Source: Caldifarciminota bacterium UBA3073
Lineage (GTDB): Bacteria > Hydrothermota > UBA3073
Direction of reading: 5' to 3'
Length of the DNA stretch: 13,136 nt
NCBI GenBank assembly: GCA_002366725.1
Contig: DFBT01000073.1
Location: 1 to 13,136 of the forward strand
Shown here: piece by piece, positions 6,883 to 13,083 of the stretch
Layout of the letters: every line of letters starts with the position of its first letter
How positions within the stretch are numbered: the first letter of the stretch is position 1
Notes under the pieces: generated by a model
Told to the model about the DNA's origin: nothing
Seen by the model: the letters and a program-made list of their open reading frames with translations, nothing else
The model's database searches: none
Translations under genes and position numbers: made by a program

Positions 6883-7824
6883 ATGAAGAGAAAGATAGGA
6901 CTCGCCCTTGGCGCAGGAGCTGCAAGGGGATATGCCCATATCGGCGTACTTAAAGTGCTCGATGAAGAGAAAATCCCCATAGATTTTATTGCGGGAACGA
7001 GCATCGGAGCGCTTATGGGTGCGATATATGCTTCAGGTATTAGCGCAAAAGAGATGGAAGAGCTCGTCCTCAATTTGGACCGGAGAAAAACCACCTCTTT
7101 CTTCACTCCAACTCTTCCATACTCCGGGTTAGTTGAGGGCAAGAGAATAACGGAGTTTATGAAATCAATAATTGGCAACCCAAATATCGAGGATTTAAAG
7201 ATACCTTTCGCTGCTGTTGCCACCGATGTTATGAGCGGAAGAGAAGTAATATTCACAAAAGGTTCAACAATTGAAGCCGTAAGAGCCAGCATTTCCATTC
7301 CCGGTATATTTACACCGTGCAAGTATAACGAGAATTTCCTCGTAGATGGTGGCCTTGTCAATCCTGTTCCGGTGAATTGTGTTCGAGAAATGGGTGCAGA
7401 TTTCATAATTGCTGTTAATGTCCTTCCTTCACCAGAAAGAGGAACCCATAAACTCAGGATGAAAGGCGAAGAGAAACAATTTCCCACTTCTCCTATTACT
7501 TCGGAAATCGTCAATACCCGTCTCTCTCAATTTCTTAGGCCCGTTAAGAATGTCATTGAGAACCCATTTATAACCTTAACAGGCAAACTAAAGACAATCC
7601 GGGAGACTCCCAGTATTTTCACGGTCATACTTCAGACGATAGCAATTACAGAGCATCAGATACTAAATCTTCAACTAAAATCTTCGAAGCCGGATATTCT
7701 AATAGAGCCCGAAGTGGGATTCATCAAGCCGCTCGAATTTTATAGAGGCAAAGAAGGTATAGTTGAGGGTGAAAGAGCAACCCGTCTCGTTCTAAGTAAG
7801 TATGATTTATTTTGTCGCAGGTAA
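6883..7824 (+). CDS. Patatin-like phospholipase, RssA/NTE family
   Basis: This 313-residue patatin-family serine hydrolase has a Ser-Asp dyad. The oxyanion element GAGAARG is at 10-16, the nucleophile S40 is in GTSIG, and the second catalytic residue D155 is in DGG (155-157), followed by NPVPV. Such enzymes release fatty acids from phospholipids or other acyl lipids. There is no signal peptide, so it is cytoplasmic or peripherally membrane-bound. The ribosome-binding site TAGGAG (about 6872-6877) overlaps the stop of the phasin-like gene. The C-terminal codons ending DLFCRR run into an inverted repeat, GCAGGT/ACCTGC, whose loop contains the stop codon. The natural C-terminus may therefore have been altered by insertion of a repeat. 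It is the last gene of the lipid cluster. Confidence 0.88.
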   Translation: MKRKIGLALGAGAARGYAHIGVLKVLDEEKIPIDFIAGTSIGALMGAIYASGISAKEMEELVLNLDRRKTTSFFTPTLPYSGLVEGKRITEFMKSIIGNPNIEDLKIPFAAVATDVMSGREVIFTKGSTIEAVRASISIPGIFTPCKYNENFLVDGGLVNPVPVNCVREMGADFIIAVNVLPSPERGTHKLRMKGEEKQFPTSPITSEIVNTRLSQFLRPVKNVIENPFITLTGKLKTIRETPSIFTVILQTIAITEHQILNLQLKSSKPDILIEPEVGFIKPLEFYRGKEGIVEGERATRLVLSKYDLFCRR

Positions 7825-7831
7825 AACCTGC
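7817..7831. repeat. Short inverted repeat across the patatin stop codon
   Basis: GCAGGT (7817-7822) and ACCTGC (7826-7831) form a perfect 6-base dyad with loop AAA. The TAA stop (7822-7824) starts in the left arm and ends in the loop. No T-run follows, so terminator function is doubtful. Confidence 0.5.
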
Positions 7832-7898
7832 TCCTACCTCCTTTAATCATTGATAGAAGCAACCTTCCTGTTGCAAAACATATCTTCTCAACCACAAA

Positions 7899-7918
7899 CC
7901 TGCCCCTCCGCAGGCAGG
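7899..7918. repeat. Intergenic palindrome, CCTGCC/GGCAGG type
   Basis: CCTGCC (7899-7904) pairs with GGCAGG (7913-7918) around an 8-base loop. The right half, CCGCAGGCAGG, is identical to the right half of the palindrome after recN, so they are members of one dispersed REP-like family. Confidence 0.65.
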
Positions 7919-7957
7919 AGACACGGAAGTCTTTCCCTTCTTTTTGCCTTCGTGATG

Positions 7958-7979
7958 AATGTCATTTTTCCTTGACATT
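7958..7979. promoter_or_regulatory. Candidate operator overlapping the recN -35 box
   Basis: AATGTCA (7958-7964) and TGACATT (7973-7979) form a perfect 7-base dyad separated by 8 bases. The right arm overlaps the TTGACA -35 element, and a further TGTCA lies at 8004-8008 just before the start codon. A repressor bound here would block the polymerase. It does not match the classic E. coli or Bacillus LexA boxes, so the regulator is unknown. Confidence 0.45.
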
Positions 7980-8000
7980 TCCCCTTTTTTATATTATAAT
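7972..8000 (+). promoter_or_regulatory. Consensus sigma-70 promoter of recN
   Basis: TTGACA (7972-7977), a 17-base spacer and TATAAT (7995-8000) are a perfect vegetative promoter. The expected transcription start, about 6-8 bases after the -10 box, is at 8006-8008, only a few bases before ATG 8010. The message is therefore predicted to be essentially leaderless. Confidence 0.8.
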
Positions 8001-8009
8001 TGGTGTCAT

Positions 8010-9632
8010 ATGTTAAGGGGACTTCGCGTAAATAACTATGCCATCATAAAGGAGCTCTCTCTCACCTTCTCTCCGGGTCTGACCGTGATCACGGGTGAGA
8101 CGGGTACGGGTAAGTCGATAATAATAGATGCACTTGGATTCTCCCTCGGTGAAAAGCGTCGGAGGGGAATAAGGAAGGATACCCGTATTGGATCCACCTT
8201 CGAGAATTGCGGTGCGTCTCTATCCAGACTTGGAATTAAGGAGAACACAGTGATAATCAGAGCGGATGTGAAAGATAGGACACGATATTACCTCAGCAAC
8301 TCACTCACGCCCCTGAAGGTCATAAATGAGATGAGAAAAAGACTTATCGATATGGTAGGGAGCCATTCCCATCAATCTTTCTTCTCCGCAAATGTTCAGC
8401 TTGAACTACTCGACGATTTTGCGGGACTTAAAGATGAAGTTGACTCCTTTGGTAAATTATACAGGCTTTTATGCGAGCTTTCCGATAAGCTCGAAAGGCT
8501 GAAAAAGGAGATAGAGGAGACGAAAAGGACACGGGAATTTATAAGGTGGGAACTGGAGAGTATAGAGCGTCTGAATCCCCAGCCGGGTGAGGATATCGAA
8601 CTTGAGGAGAGCCTGCGGGTGCTCGAAAATGCCGAAAGACTCCTGCAAATTACGGGCGAATGCCACGCGATTCTCACCGAGGAAGGAGGCATTGAAAACG
8701 GTGTTACGCGCGTCTCTAAACTGATGAACGAACTCATTCGGATAGATGCTCAGGTTAATACGCTGGGTAAAAGGATGGAGAATATCTACTACGAGGTAAA
8801 GGATATAGCTTTCCTTCTCTCTTCCTATATGGAGAGGATAAACCTCAACCCCGAGGAAATTGAAAAGATCAGAAACCGTGTAATGGAATTGAAGGATTTG
8901 AAGAGAAGGTTCGGGGGAAATCTGGAGGATGTGATAAGGAAAAGAGACGAATTACAGGGCAGGCTGAAGGGACTTCTCGTAAATGAGGAGGAGAGGTACA
9001 AAATAGAGAAGGAGTTAGAGGAGGTAAAGAGAAAGGTGGATGGGAGGTCGGAGAACCTGTCAAAGAGAAGGATATCCGCCGTGCAGAAATTTAAGAAGCT
9101 CGTGATGTCTGAATTCATGGACCTCGGCCTGCAAAAGGCGAGGTTTGATATAGAGATAGAGCAAACCGGGATGAGGGATACTGGCAGGGATACGGTGGAT
9201 TTTATATTTTCTGCCAACCCCGACCAGGAGATGGCTCCCCTTTCCGGTGTTGCCTCCAGGGGTGAGCTTTCGAGGTGTATGCTCGCACTCAAGAAGGTAC
9301 TCGCAGAGGTCGACAGGATTCCCACTCTGATATTTGACGAGATAGATATAGGTGTATCGGGCAGGACGGCGGATGCAGTTGGAGATAAATTGAAAGAGCT
9401 GTCGAGAAGGCATCAAGTCATCTGCATAACCCACCTGCCACAGATCGCCGCAAAGGCGGATGTACACATAAGGGTGGACAAAGTTTTACGGGAAGGAAAG
9501 ACCGAGGTTACCGTGGAAGAACTCGGGGGAAAAGACAGGGAAGAAGAGCTCGCCAGACTTATTGCCGGCAAAAAAGTGACGGAGAGCGCGAGAAGACACG
9601 CGAGGGCACTCCTGGGTGATGAAAAAATGTAA
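8010..9632 (+). CDS. recN: DNA repair protein RecN
   Basis: This 540-residue SMC-like ATPase acts in recombinational repair of double-strand breaks; E. coli RecN has 553 residues. The N-terminus MLRGLRVNNYAIIKEL is the standard RecN opening, followed by Walker A GETGTGKS at 29-36. Long charged coiled-coil segments fill about 130-370. The ABC signature region is LSGVASRGELSR from 411. Walker B is LIFDEIDIGVSGR with D443-E444, followed by the CITHLPQIAA switch segment. ATG 8010 is preferred over the upstream in-frame ATG at 7959. The latter would add 17 residues (MSFFLDISPF...) unlike any RecN, and would place the promoter inside the coding region. It has no ribosome-binding site, in agreement with a leaderless message. 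It is transcribed separately from the lipid cluster. Confidence 0.95.
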   Translation: MLRGLRVNNYAIIKELSLTFSPGLTVITGETGTGKSIIIDALGFSLGEKRRRGIRKDTRIGSTFENCGASLSRLGIKENTVIIRADVKDRTRYYLSNSLTPLKVINEMRKRLIDMVGSHSHQSFFSANVQLELLDDFAGLKDEVDSFGKLYRLLCELSDKLERLKKEIEETKRTREFIRWELESIERLNPQPGEDIELEESLRVLENAERLLQITGECHAILTEEGGIENGVTRVSKLMNELIRIDAQVNTLGKRMENIYYEVKDIAFLLSSYMERINLNPEEIEKIRNRVMELKDLKRRFGGNLEDVIRKRDELQGRLKGLLVNEEERYKIEKELEEVKRKVDGRSENLSKRRISAVQKFKKLVMSEFMDLGLQKARFDIEIEQTGMRDTGRDTVDFIFSANPDQEMAPLSGVASRGELSRCMLALKKVLAEVDRIPTLIFDEIDIGVSGRTADAVGDKLKELSRRHQVICITHLPQIAAKADVHIRVDKVLREGKTEVTVEELGGKDREEELARLIAGKKVTESARRHARALLGDEKM

Positions 9633-9646
9633 AAATAATAGCCACA

Positions 9647-9665
9647 CCTGTCTGCCGCAGGCAGG
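9647..9665. repeat. Intergenic palindrome CCTGTCTGCCGCAGGCAGG
   Basis: CCTGTCTGC (9647-9655) and GCAGGCAGG (9657-9665) are complementary with one G-T wobble around a single C, starting 15 bases after the recN stop. It may act as a transcript-stabilising or weak termination hairpin, but no T-run follows. It shares sequence with 7899-7918 and the outer arms at 12963-13002. Confidence 0.65.
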
Positions 9666-9686
9666 GATTGCACAGATTTTCACAAA

Positions 9687-9896
9687 TTGAAATTCAAAAA
9701 TTCTAAATTCGAAATCCTAAACTCTAAATCCACAGGATCCTGCGGACAAATTCCAAATTATAAATTCCAAACGATCCCGACTTGTCTGAAAGAATTTGGA
9801 AAATTGGGATTTAGATATTGTCCATTCGGCCATACGGCTCGTATGAGATCTCGAGATTTAGGATTTAGAAATTCGGCATTAGAAATTAGTCATTGA
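9687..9896. repeat. Degenerate ATTCTAAATCC-type intergenic repeat block
   Basis: The gap between recN and the nucleotidyltransferase is filled with short near-repeats. The left half has AAATTC, ATTCTAAATTC and AATCCTAAACTCTAAATCC (about 9688-9730). The right half has the complementary GGATTTAG, GATTTAGGATTTAG and AAATTCGG (about 9808-9876), so the block is loosely inverted. Inside are two dyads: CCACAGGATCCTGCGG (9730-9745) and CATACG/CGTATG (9831-9836, 9840-9845). A 69-codon frame across the block is low-complexity and not credible as a gene. Confidence 0.6.
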
Positions 9897-9917
9897 TTAC
9901 TTTTGAATGGGGGGATT

Positions 9918-10676
9918 ATGAAGGGTGTTGTGCTTGCGGGTGGACTTGGGACGAGATTATACCCCTTGACGAAGATCACAAACAAGCATCTTCTTCCGGT
10001 CTATGACCTACCCATGGTGTATTATCCCATTATGACGCTCAGGGAGGCGGGCATAGATGAGATTCTCATGGTTACGGGTGGAAATTCGGTGGGTGAGTTT
10101 TTGAGATTGATGGGAGATGGAACAAAGTTCGGATTGAGGGGGCTCCATTACACATATCAGGAGAGGGAAGGGGGTATTGCCGACGCAATCTATCTTGCGA
10201 GGAAGTTTGTGGGAGACGATAGTTTCTGCGTGATACTCGGGGACAACATACTCGACGGCTCCATAAGAGAGTGTATCTCGAACTTCGTGGATGGGGCTAT
10301 GATATTCATAAAAGAGGTAGATGACCCGAGAGAATATGGAGTTGCAATCCTGGATGGGAAGAAGGTAAAGGGAATAGTTGAAAAACCGGAGAAACCTCCG
10401 TCTAACTATGCGGTCATTGGTGCATATGTATATACAGGTGAGGTGTTTGATATCATCCGAAAACTCAAGCCATCGGAGAGGGGGGAGCTGGAGGTCACAG
10501 ATGTCAACAACGAGTATATAAAACAAGGGAGATTGACCTACGAAATCTTCGAGGGATACTGGGGAGATGCCGGTGCATCGGTAGATGCCCTTCTCGATGT
10601 AAATAATTATGTGGCGAGGAGAAAGAAAGAGGACCCAAATCTCTGGCGTATCTGTCCCAATGTGAACATTCCTTAA
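9918..10676 (+). CDS. rmlA: Sugar-1-phosphate nucleotidyltransferase, short RmlA/RfbA type
   Basis: This 252-residue nucleotidyltransferase couples a sugar-1-phosphate, probably glucose-1-phosphate, to a nucleoside triphosphate, probably dTTP, releasing pyrophosphate. The signature GGLGTRLYPLT is at 8-18, the catalytic lysine is K23 in TKITNKHLLPVYD, and the metal-binding GDN is at 108-110. EKP follows at 155-157, GELEVTDVN at 189-197 and YWGDAG at 214-219. The length matches short RmlA homologues that lack part of the C-terminal region of the ~290-residue E. coli enzyme. ATG 9918 follows GGGGGGA; the in-frame TTG at 9903 is less likely. No rmlB, rmlC or rmlD is in the window, so the final sugar is unknown. 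Its stop overlaps the next start in TAATG. Confidence 0.88.
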   Translation: MKGVVLAGGLGTRLYPLTKITNKHLLPVYDLPMVYYPIMTLREAGIDEILMVTGGNSVGEFLRLMGDGTKFGLRGLHYTYQEREGGIADAIYLARKFVGDDSFCVILGDNILDGSIRECISNFVDGAMIFIKEVDDPREYGVAILDGKKVKGIVEKPEKPPSNYAVIGAYVYTGEVFDIIRKLKPSERGELEVTDVNNEYIKQGRLTYEIFEGYWGDAGASVDALLDVNNYVARRKKEDPNLWRICPNVNIP

Positions 10677-12673
10677 TGCTTTTCCTCCTTTTTATCATAT
10701 CCATACCGGAATGGACCGTTGGTTGCTATTTTGCCGCAGACAACGGGCTTGATTATGTCGTTCTGGACGATATGGAAGAACTGACAAGTGTGGGCTCCAC
10801 CCCGTCCGTTAGGGTGGTGGTACAGGTAGACAGATTAGGTGCGGCAGAAAGATATCTCGTGCAAAGGGACAGTCTTGTTCTACTGCAGGAGATGGGAGAT
10901 GTAAATTCGGGTGACCCAGAAACCCTGAAGGAGTTCGGAATGTGGCTGGGAAAGTGTTTCCCAGCGAAACACTACCTTCTGGTCGTATGGGACCATGGGA
11001 ACGGATGGGAGAAGAAGGGTATATGTTACGAGGGTTCAAGTTTCATATCCATTGCCGGGGGAGAATTCAGAGAGGCAATAAAGTCCATAAGTTCATCGCT
11101 GGGGAGGAATATAGATATTCTTCTACTCGATGCCTGTCTTATGCAGATGGTTGAGGTTGCATCGGAGATTTATCCCTTTGTCGATTTTGTGGTGGGTTCT
11201 GAACAGCTCGTTCCGGACTTTGGATTCCCATACGACAGGATACTTTTGACACTCACATCGGACCCATACATAGAGGGGAGAGCACTTTCGGATAGTATCG
11301 CAAGTTTTTATGTGCAGTACTGCAGAGAAGAGAGCACTGATGCCCAGGCATCGAGTGTGGGGCTTAGCTCGTTTGCAGATCTCCTCCAGTCCATCGGGTG
11401 TCTGACCGCACTATTGAGAAATGACCCGCAGAATTCGGCAATCATTGAGGCAAGGGATAGTGTTCAGACCTTTAATTTTGCCACCCTGCCGCCGCCGCTG
11501 CCACGGGACAGGTATATCGATATATGCCATTTTGCTGAGCTCGTCTGTGAAGCTGACGGCGAGATCGCATCTGCCGCGGAAGAGGTGGTTGACCTGATTC
11601 ACTCCATAACTTTTTTGAGATACACGGGCGAGAGCCTCAAGAATTCAAGGGGATTATCTGTCTGGTTTCCCTATACATATCCCGAATTTTGCCTTGATTA
11701 CTCGAAATATAGAAAGCTTGTCTATGCAACGACCACGGGGTGGGAAAAATTCCTATTTTCGTACTACGGAGTTCCCGATACCATTCCTCCCACAGTTCCC
11801 CATCCGCTGTCTGCAGAGGTATACAACAATTCCTACACGATGAGATGGGAGGCATCCTACGACCTGACGGGTGTCTCGCTATACGTGCTTGAGGAGATCG
11901 AAGATGTTGATGTGGTTCTGCAAGACGGATGTGAGGATTTTTATAATTTCGAGGGAGAGGGATTTGCGGTGTCGACCCATCTACCTCATTCTGGTGAGGG
12001 ATGCTTCTGCACAAAGGGTGGATGGCTTGTATCAAAAGATAAGTTTCACAGGGGAGGCTTCAGCTTTTTCAGGCATCAGAGAGGAGGAAGTCTCCGGATC
12101 CTTTCCTCGGTTGATCAGGTTTATTGGAGTGAAATTGCAACCTTTTCAGACAATACAGAATGGATGTATGAAGCGGTTGATATAGATACAGAAGGTTATA
12201 TTAAAATCGAGTTCTCCGGTGATAATTCCTGGGTGTATATAGATGATATATCCGTTCTCTCCCTTGGTGATGAGGAGGTCGTATACAGGGGAACGGATAA
12301 CTCATACAAGGTGAGCAATAGACCAAATGGTAAGTATTACTATCGTGTGAAAGCGTCCGATGGAAACGGAAATGCGTCGAAATGGAGTCAGGTGATGGAA
12401 GTGGCAGTTACAAATTACCTCCCTCCCCATAATTATCCAAATCCATTCAATGAGGGAACATACATCGTGTATGATATACCCGAGGATGGACAGCTCTCCA
12501 TCTTTACCTTATCGGGAAATCTGATGCGAGAGTTCGATGTGGAGAAAGAGAGAGGTAGCATATTCTGGAACGGCAGAAATGAGGACGGTGAGGATGTGGC
12601 ATCGGGTGTATATATCTGCCGTCTCAGATCGGGCAAACACACCTTCATATTCAAGATCGCCTGCGTGAGATAA
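10676..12673 (+). CDS. Secreted clostripain-family (C11) cysteine peptidase with FN3 and C-terminal sorting domain
   Basis: This is a 665-residue exported peptidase. Residues 1-10 (MLFLLFIISI) are hydrophobic, but the basic n-region of a normal signal peptide is missing. The C11 domain starts at WTVGCYFAADNGLD (13-26). Its catalytic histidine is H107 in VVWDHGNGW and its catalytic cysteine is C154 in LDACLMQMVE. A fibronectin-III-like domain begins at about 370 and resumes at 531-579 (KYYYRVKASDGNGNASKWS). Between them, about 417-528, is an inserted beta-rich module (EGEGFAVSTHLPHSGEG ... WVYIDDISV). Residues 585-665 form a FlgD-like/T9SS-style sorting domain (NYPNPFN ... WNGRNEDGEDVASGVYICRL). 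Such tails direct proteins to the cell surface in FCB-group bacteria. It starts in a TAATG overlap with the previous gene. Confidence 0.88.
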   Translation: MLFLLFIISIPEWTVGCYFAADNGLDYVVLDDMEELTSVGSTPSVRVVVQVDRLGAAERYLVQRDSLVLLQEMGDVNSGDPETLKEFGMWLGKCFPAKHYLLVVWDHGNGWEKKGICYEGSSFISIAGGEFREAIKSISSSLGRNIDILLLDACLMQMVEVASEIYPFVDFVVGSEQLVPDFGFPYDRILLTLTSDPYIEGRALSDSIASFYVQYCREESTDAQASSVGLSSFADLLQSIGCLTALLRNDPQNSAIIEARDSVQTFNFATLPPPLPRDRYIDICHFAELVCEADGEIASAAEEVVDLIHSITFLRYTGESLKNSRGLSVWFPYTYPEFCLDYSKYRKLVYATTTGWEKFLFSYYGVPDTIPPTVPHPLSAEVYNNSYTMRWEASYDLTGVSLYVLEEIEDVDVVLQDGCEDFYNFEGEGFAVSTHLPHSGEGCFCTKGGWLVSKDKFHRGGFSFFRHQRGGSLRILSSVDQVYWSEIATFSDNTEWMYEAVDIDTEGYIKIEFSGDNSWVYIDDISVLSLGDEEVVYRGTDNSYKVSNRPNGKYYYRVKASDGNGNASKWSQVMEVAVTNYLPPHNYPNPFNEGTYIVYDIPEDGQLSIFTLSGNLMREFDVEKERGSIFWNGRNEDGEDVASGVYICRLRSGKHTFIFKIACVR

Positions 12674-12835
12674 CCCCCTCAATGTAGAAAAAGACAAGAG
12701 ACCGAAGACACCTATCCCACAATAAACATATATATAAGGGAATTGTAAAAGTTTTGACACTAAATTTTATTCTTATTGCTTTTTCCAACAACTTTCCGGC
12801 GTGCAGTTTTCTGTGTCAGGTCACAGACTCGTCCC

Positions 12836-12851
12836 TACGGATCCGTATGGA
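12836..12851. repeat. TACGGATCCGTA dyad
   Basis: TACGGATCCGTA (12836-12847) is a perfect 12-base palindrome followed by TGGA. GGATCCGTATGGA recurs exactly at 13035-13047 and with one change (GGATCCGCATGGA) at 12982-12994, so it is a locally repeated motif. Confidence 0.65.
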
Positions 12852-12888
12852 TATGGGAGGTAACTCCTGACAACACAAGTTCAAATTT

Positions 12889-12941
12889 TTTAACAGGGAC
12901 TTATACGAGACTGAAATGAGACTTTAAATATAAAAATTAGT
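12889..12941. repeat. 53-base direct repeat, copy 1
   Basis: This copy starts TTTAACAGGGACTTATACGA and ends AAAATTAGT. It matches 13084-13136 at 52 of 53 positions; the only difference is T at 12917 versus C at 13112. The copies are 195 bases apart. Confidence 0.9.
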
Positions 12942-12959
12942 TTGTCTCTTATAGGTCTC
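12907..12959. repeat. Symmetric GAGAC/GTCTC array
   Basis: GAGAC occurs at 12907-12911 and 12918-12922, and its complement GTCTC at 12944-12948 and 12955-12959. Both pairs have 11-base spacing, and all four sites are symmetric about position 12933. The AT-rich centre is 21 bases. This is the geometry of a dyad binding site on one helix face or of a bipartite RNA hairpin. Confidence 0.6.
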
Positions 12960-12962
12960 TTA

Positions 12963-13002
12963 CCTGCCTACCGGTCCATACGGATCCGCATGGACAGGCA
13001 GG
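12963..13002. repeat. Long composite palindrome
   Basis: Outer arms CCTGCCT (12963-12969) and AGGCAGG (12996-13002) enclose the inner dyad TCCATACGGATCCGCATGGA (12975-12994), which has one mismatched pair. A T-rich tract follows at about 13011-13027, so it could act as a terminator for rightward transcripts. The outer arms belong to the family found on both sides of recN. Confidence 0.65.
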
Positions 13003-13083
13003 CAATCCCTGTTTTATATTCTTTTTCAATCTCAGGATCCGTATGGACAGGGAACTAAAGAGATTGCAAGATTTTTTTCTTTA

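Noticed and set aside
6879..7514. 211-codon frame on the - strand opposite patatin
   Set aside because: The + strand frame has full patatin motifs; the reverse frame is serine/proline-rich antisense shadow with no family features.
7959..8009. Upstream ATG as the recN start
   Set aside because: The 17 extra residues are unlike RecN, and the region contains the consensus promoter; ATG 8010 begins the conserved MLRGLRVNNYAI.
8825..9325. 166-codon frame on the - strand opposite recN
   Set aside because: It mirrors the codon pattern of the RecN coiled coil and contains mostly Ser, Leu and Phe runs; no independent signal.
9687..9896. 69-codon + strand frame in the gap before rmlA
   Set aside because: It lies wholly in degenerate AT-rich repeats; its product is low-complexity (repeated NSKFE/NYKFQ-like pieces) with no ribosome-binding site.
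12754..12782. TTGACA after the C11 gene as a promoter
   Set aside because: No acceptable -10 box at normal spacing and no downstream gene within the window.
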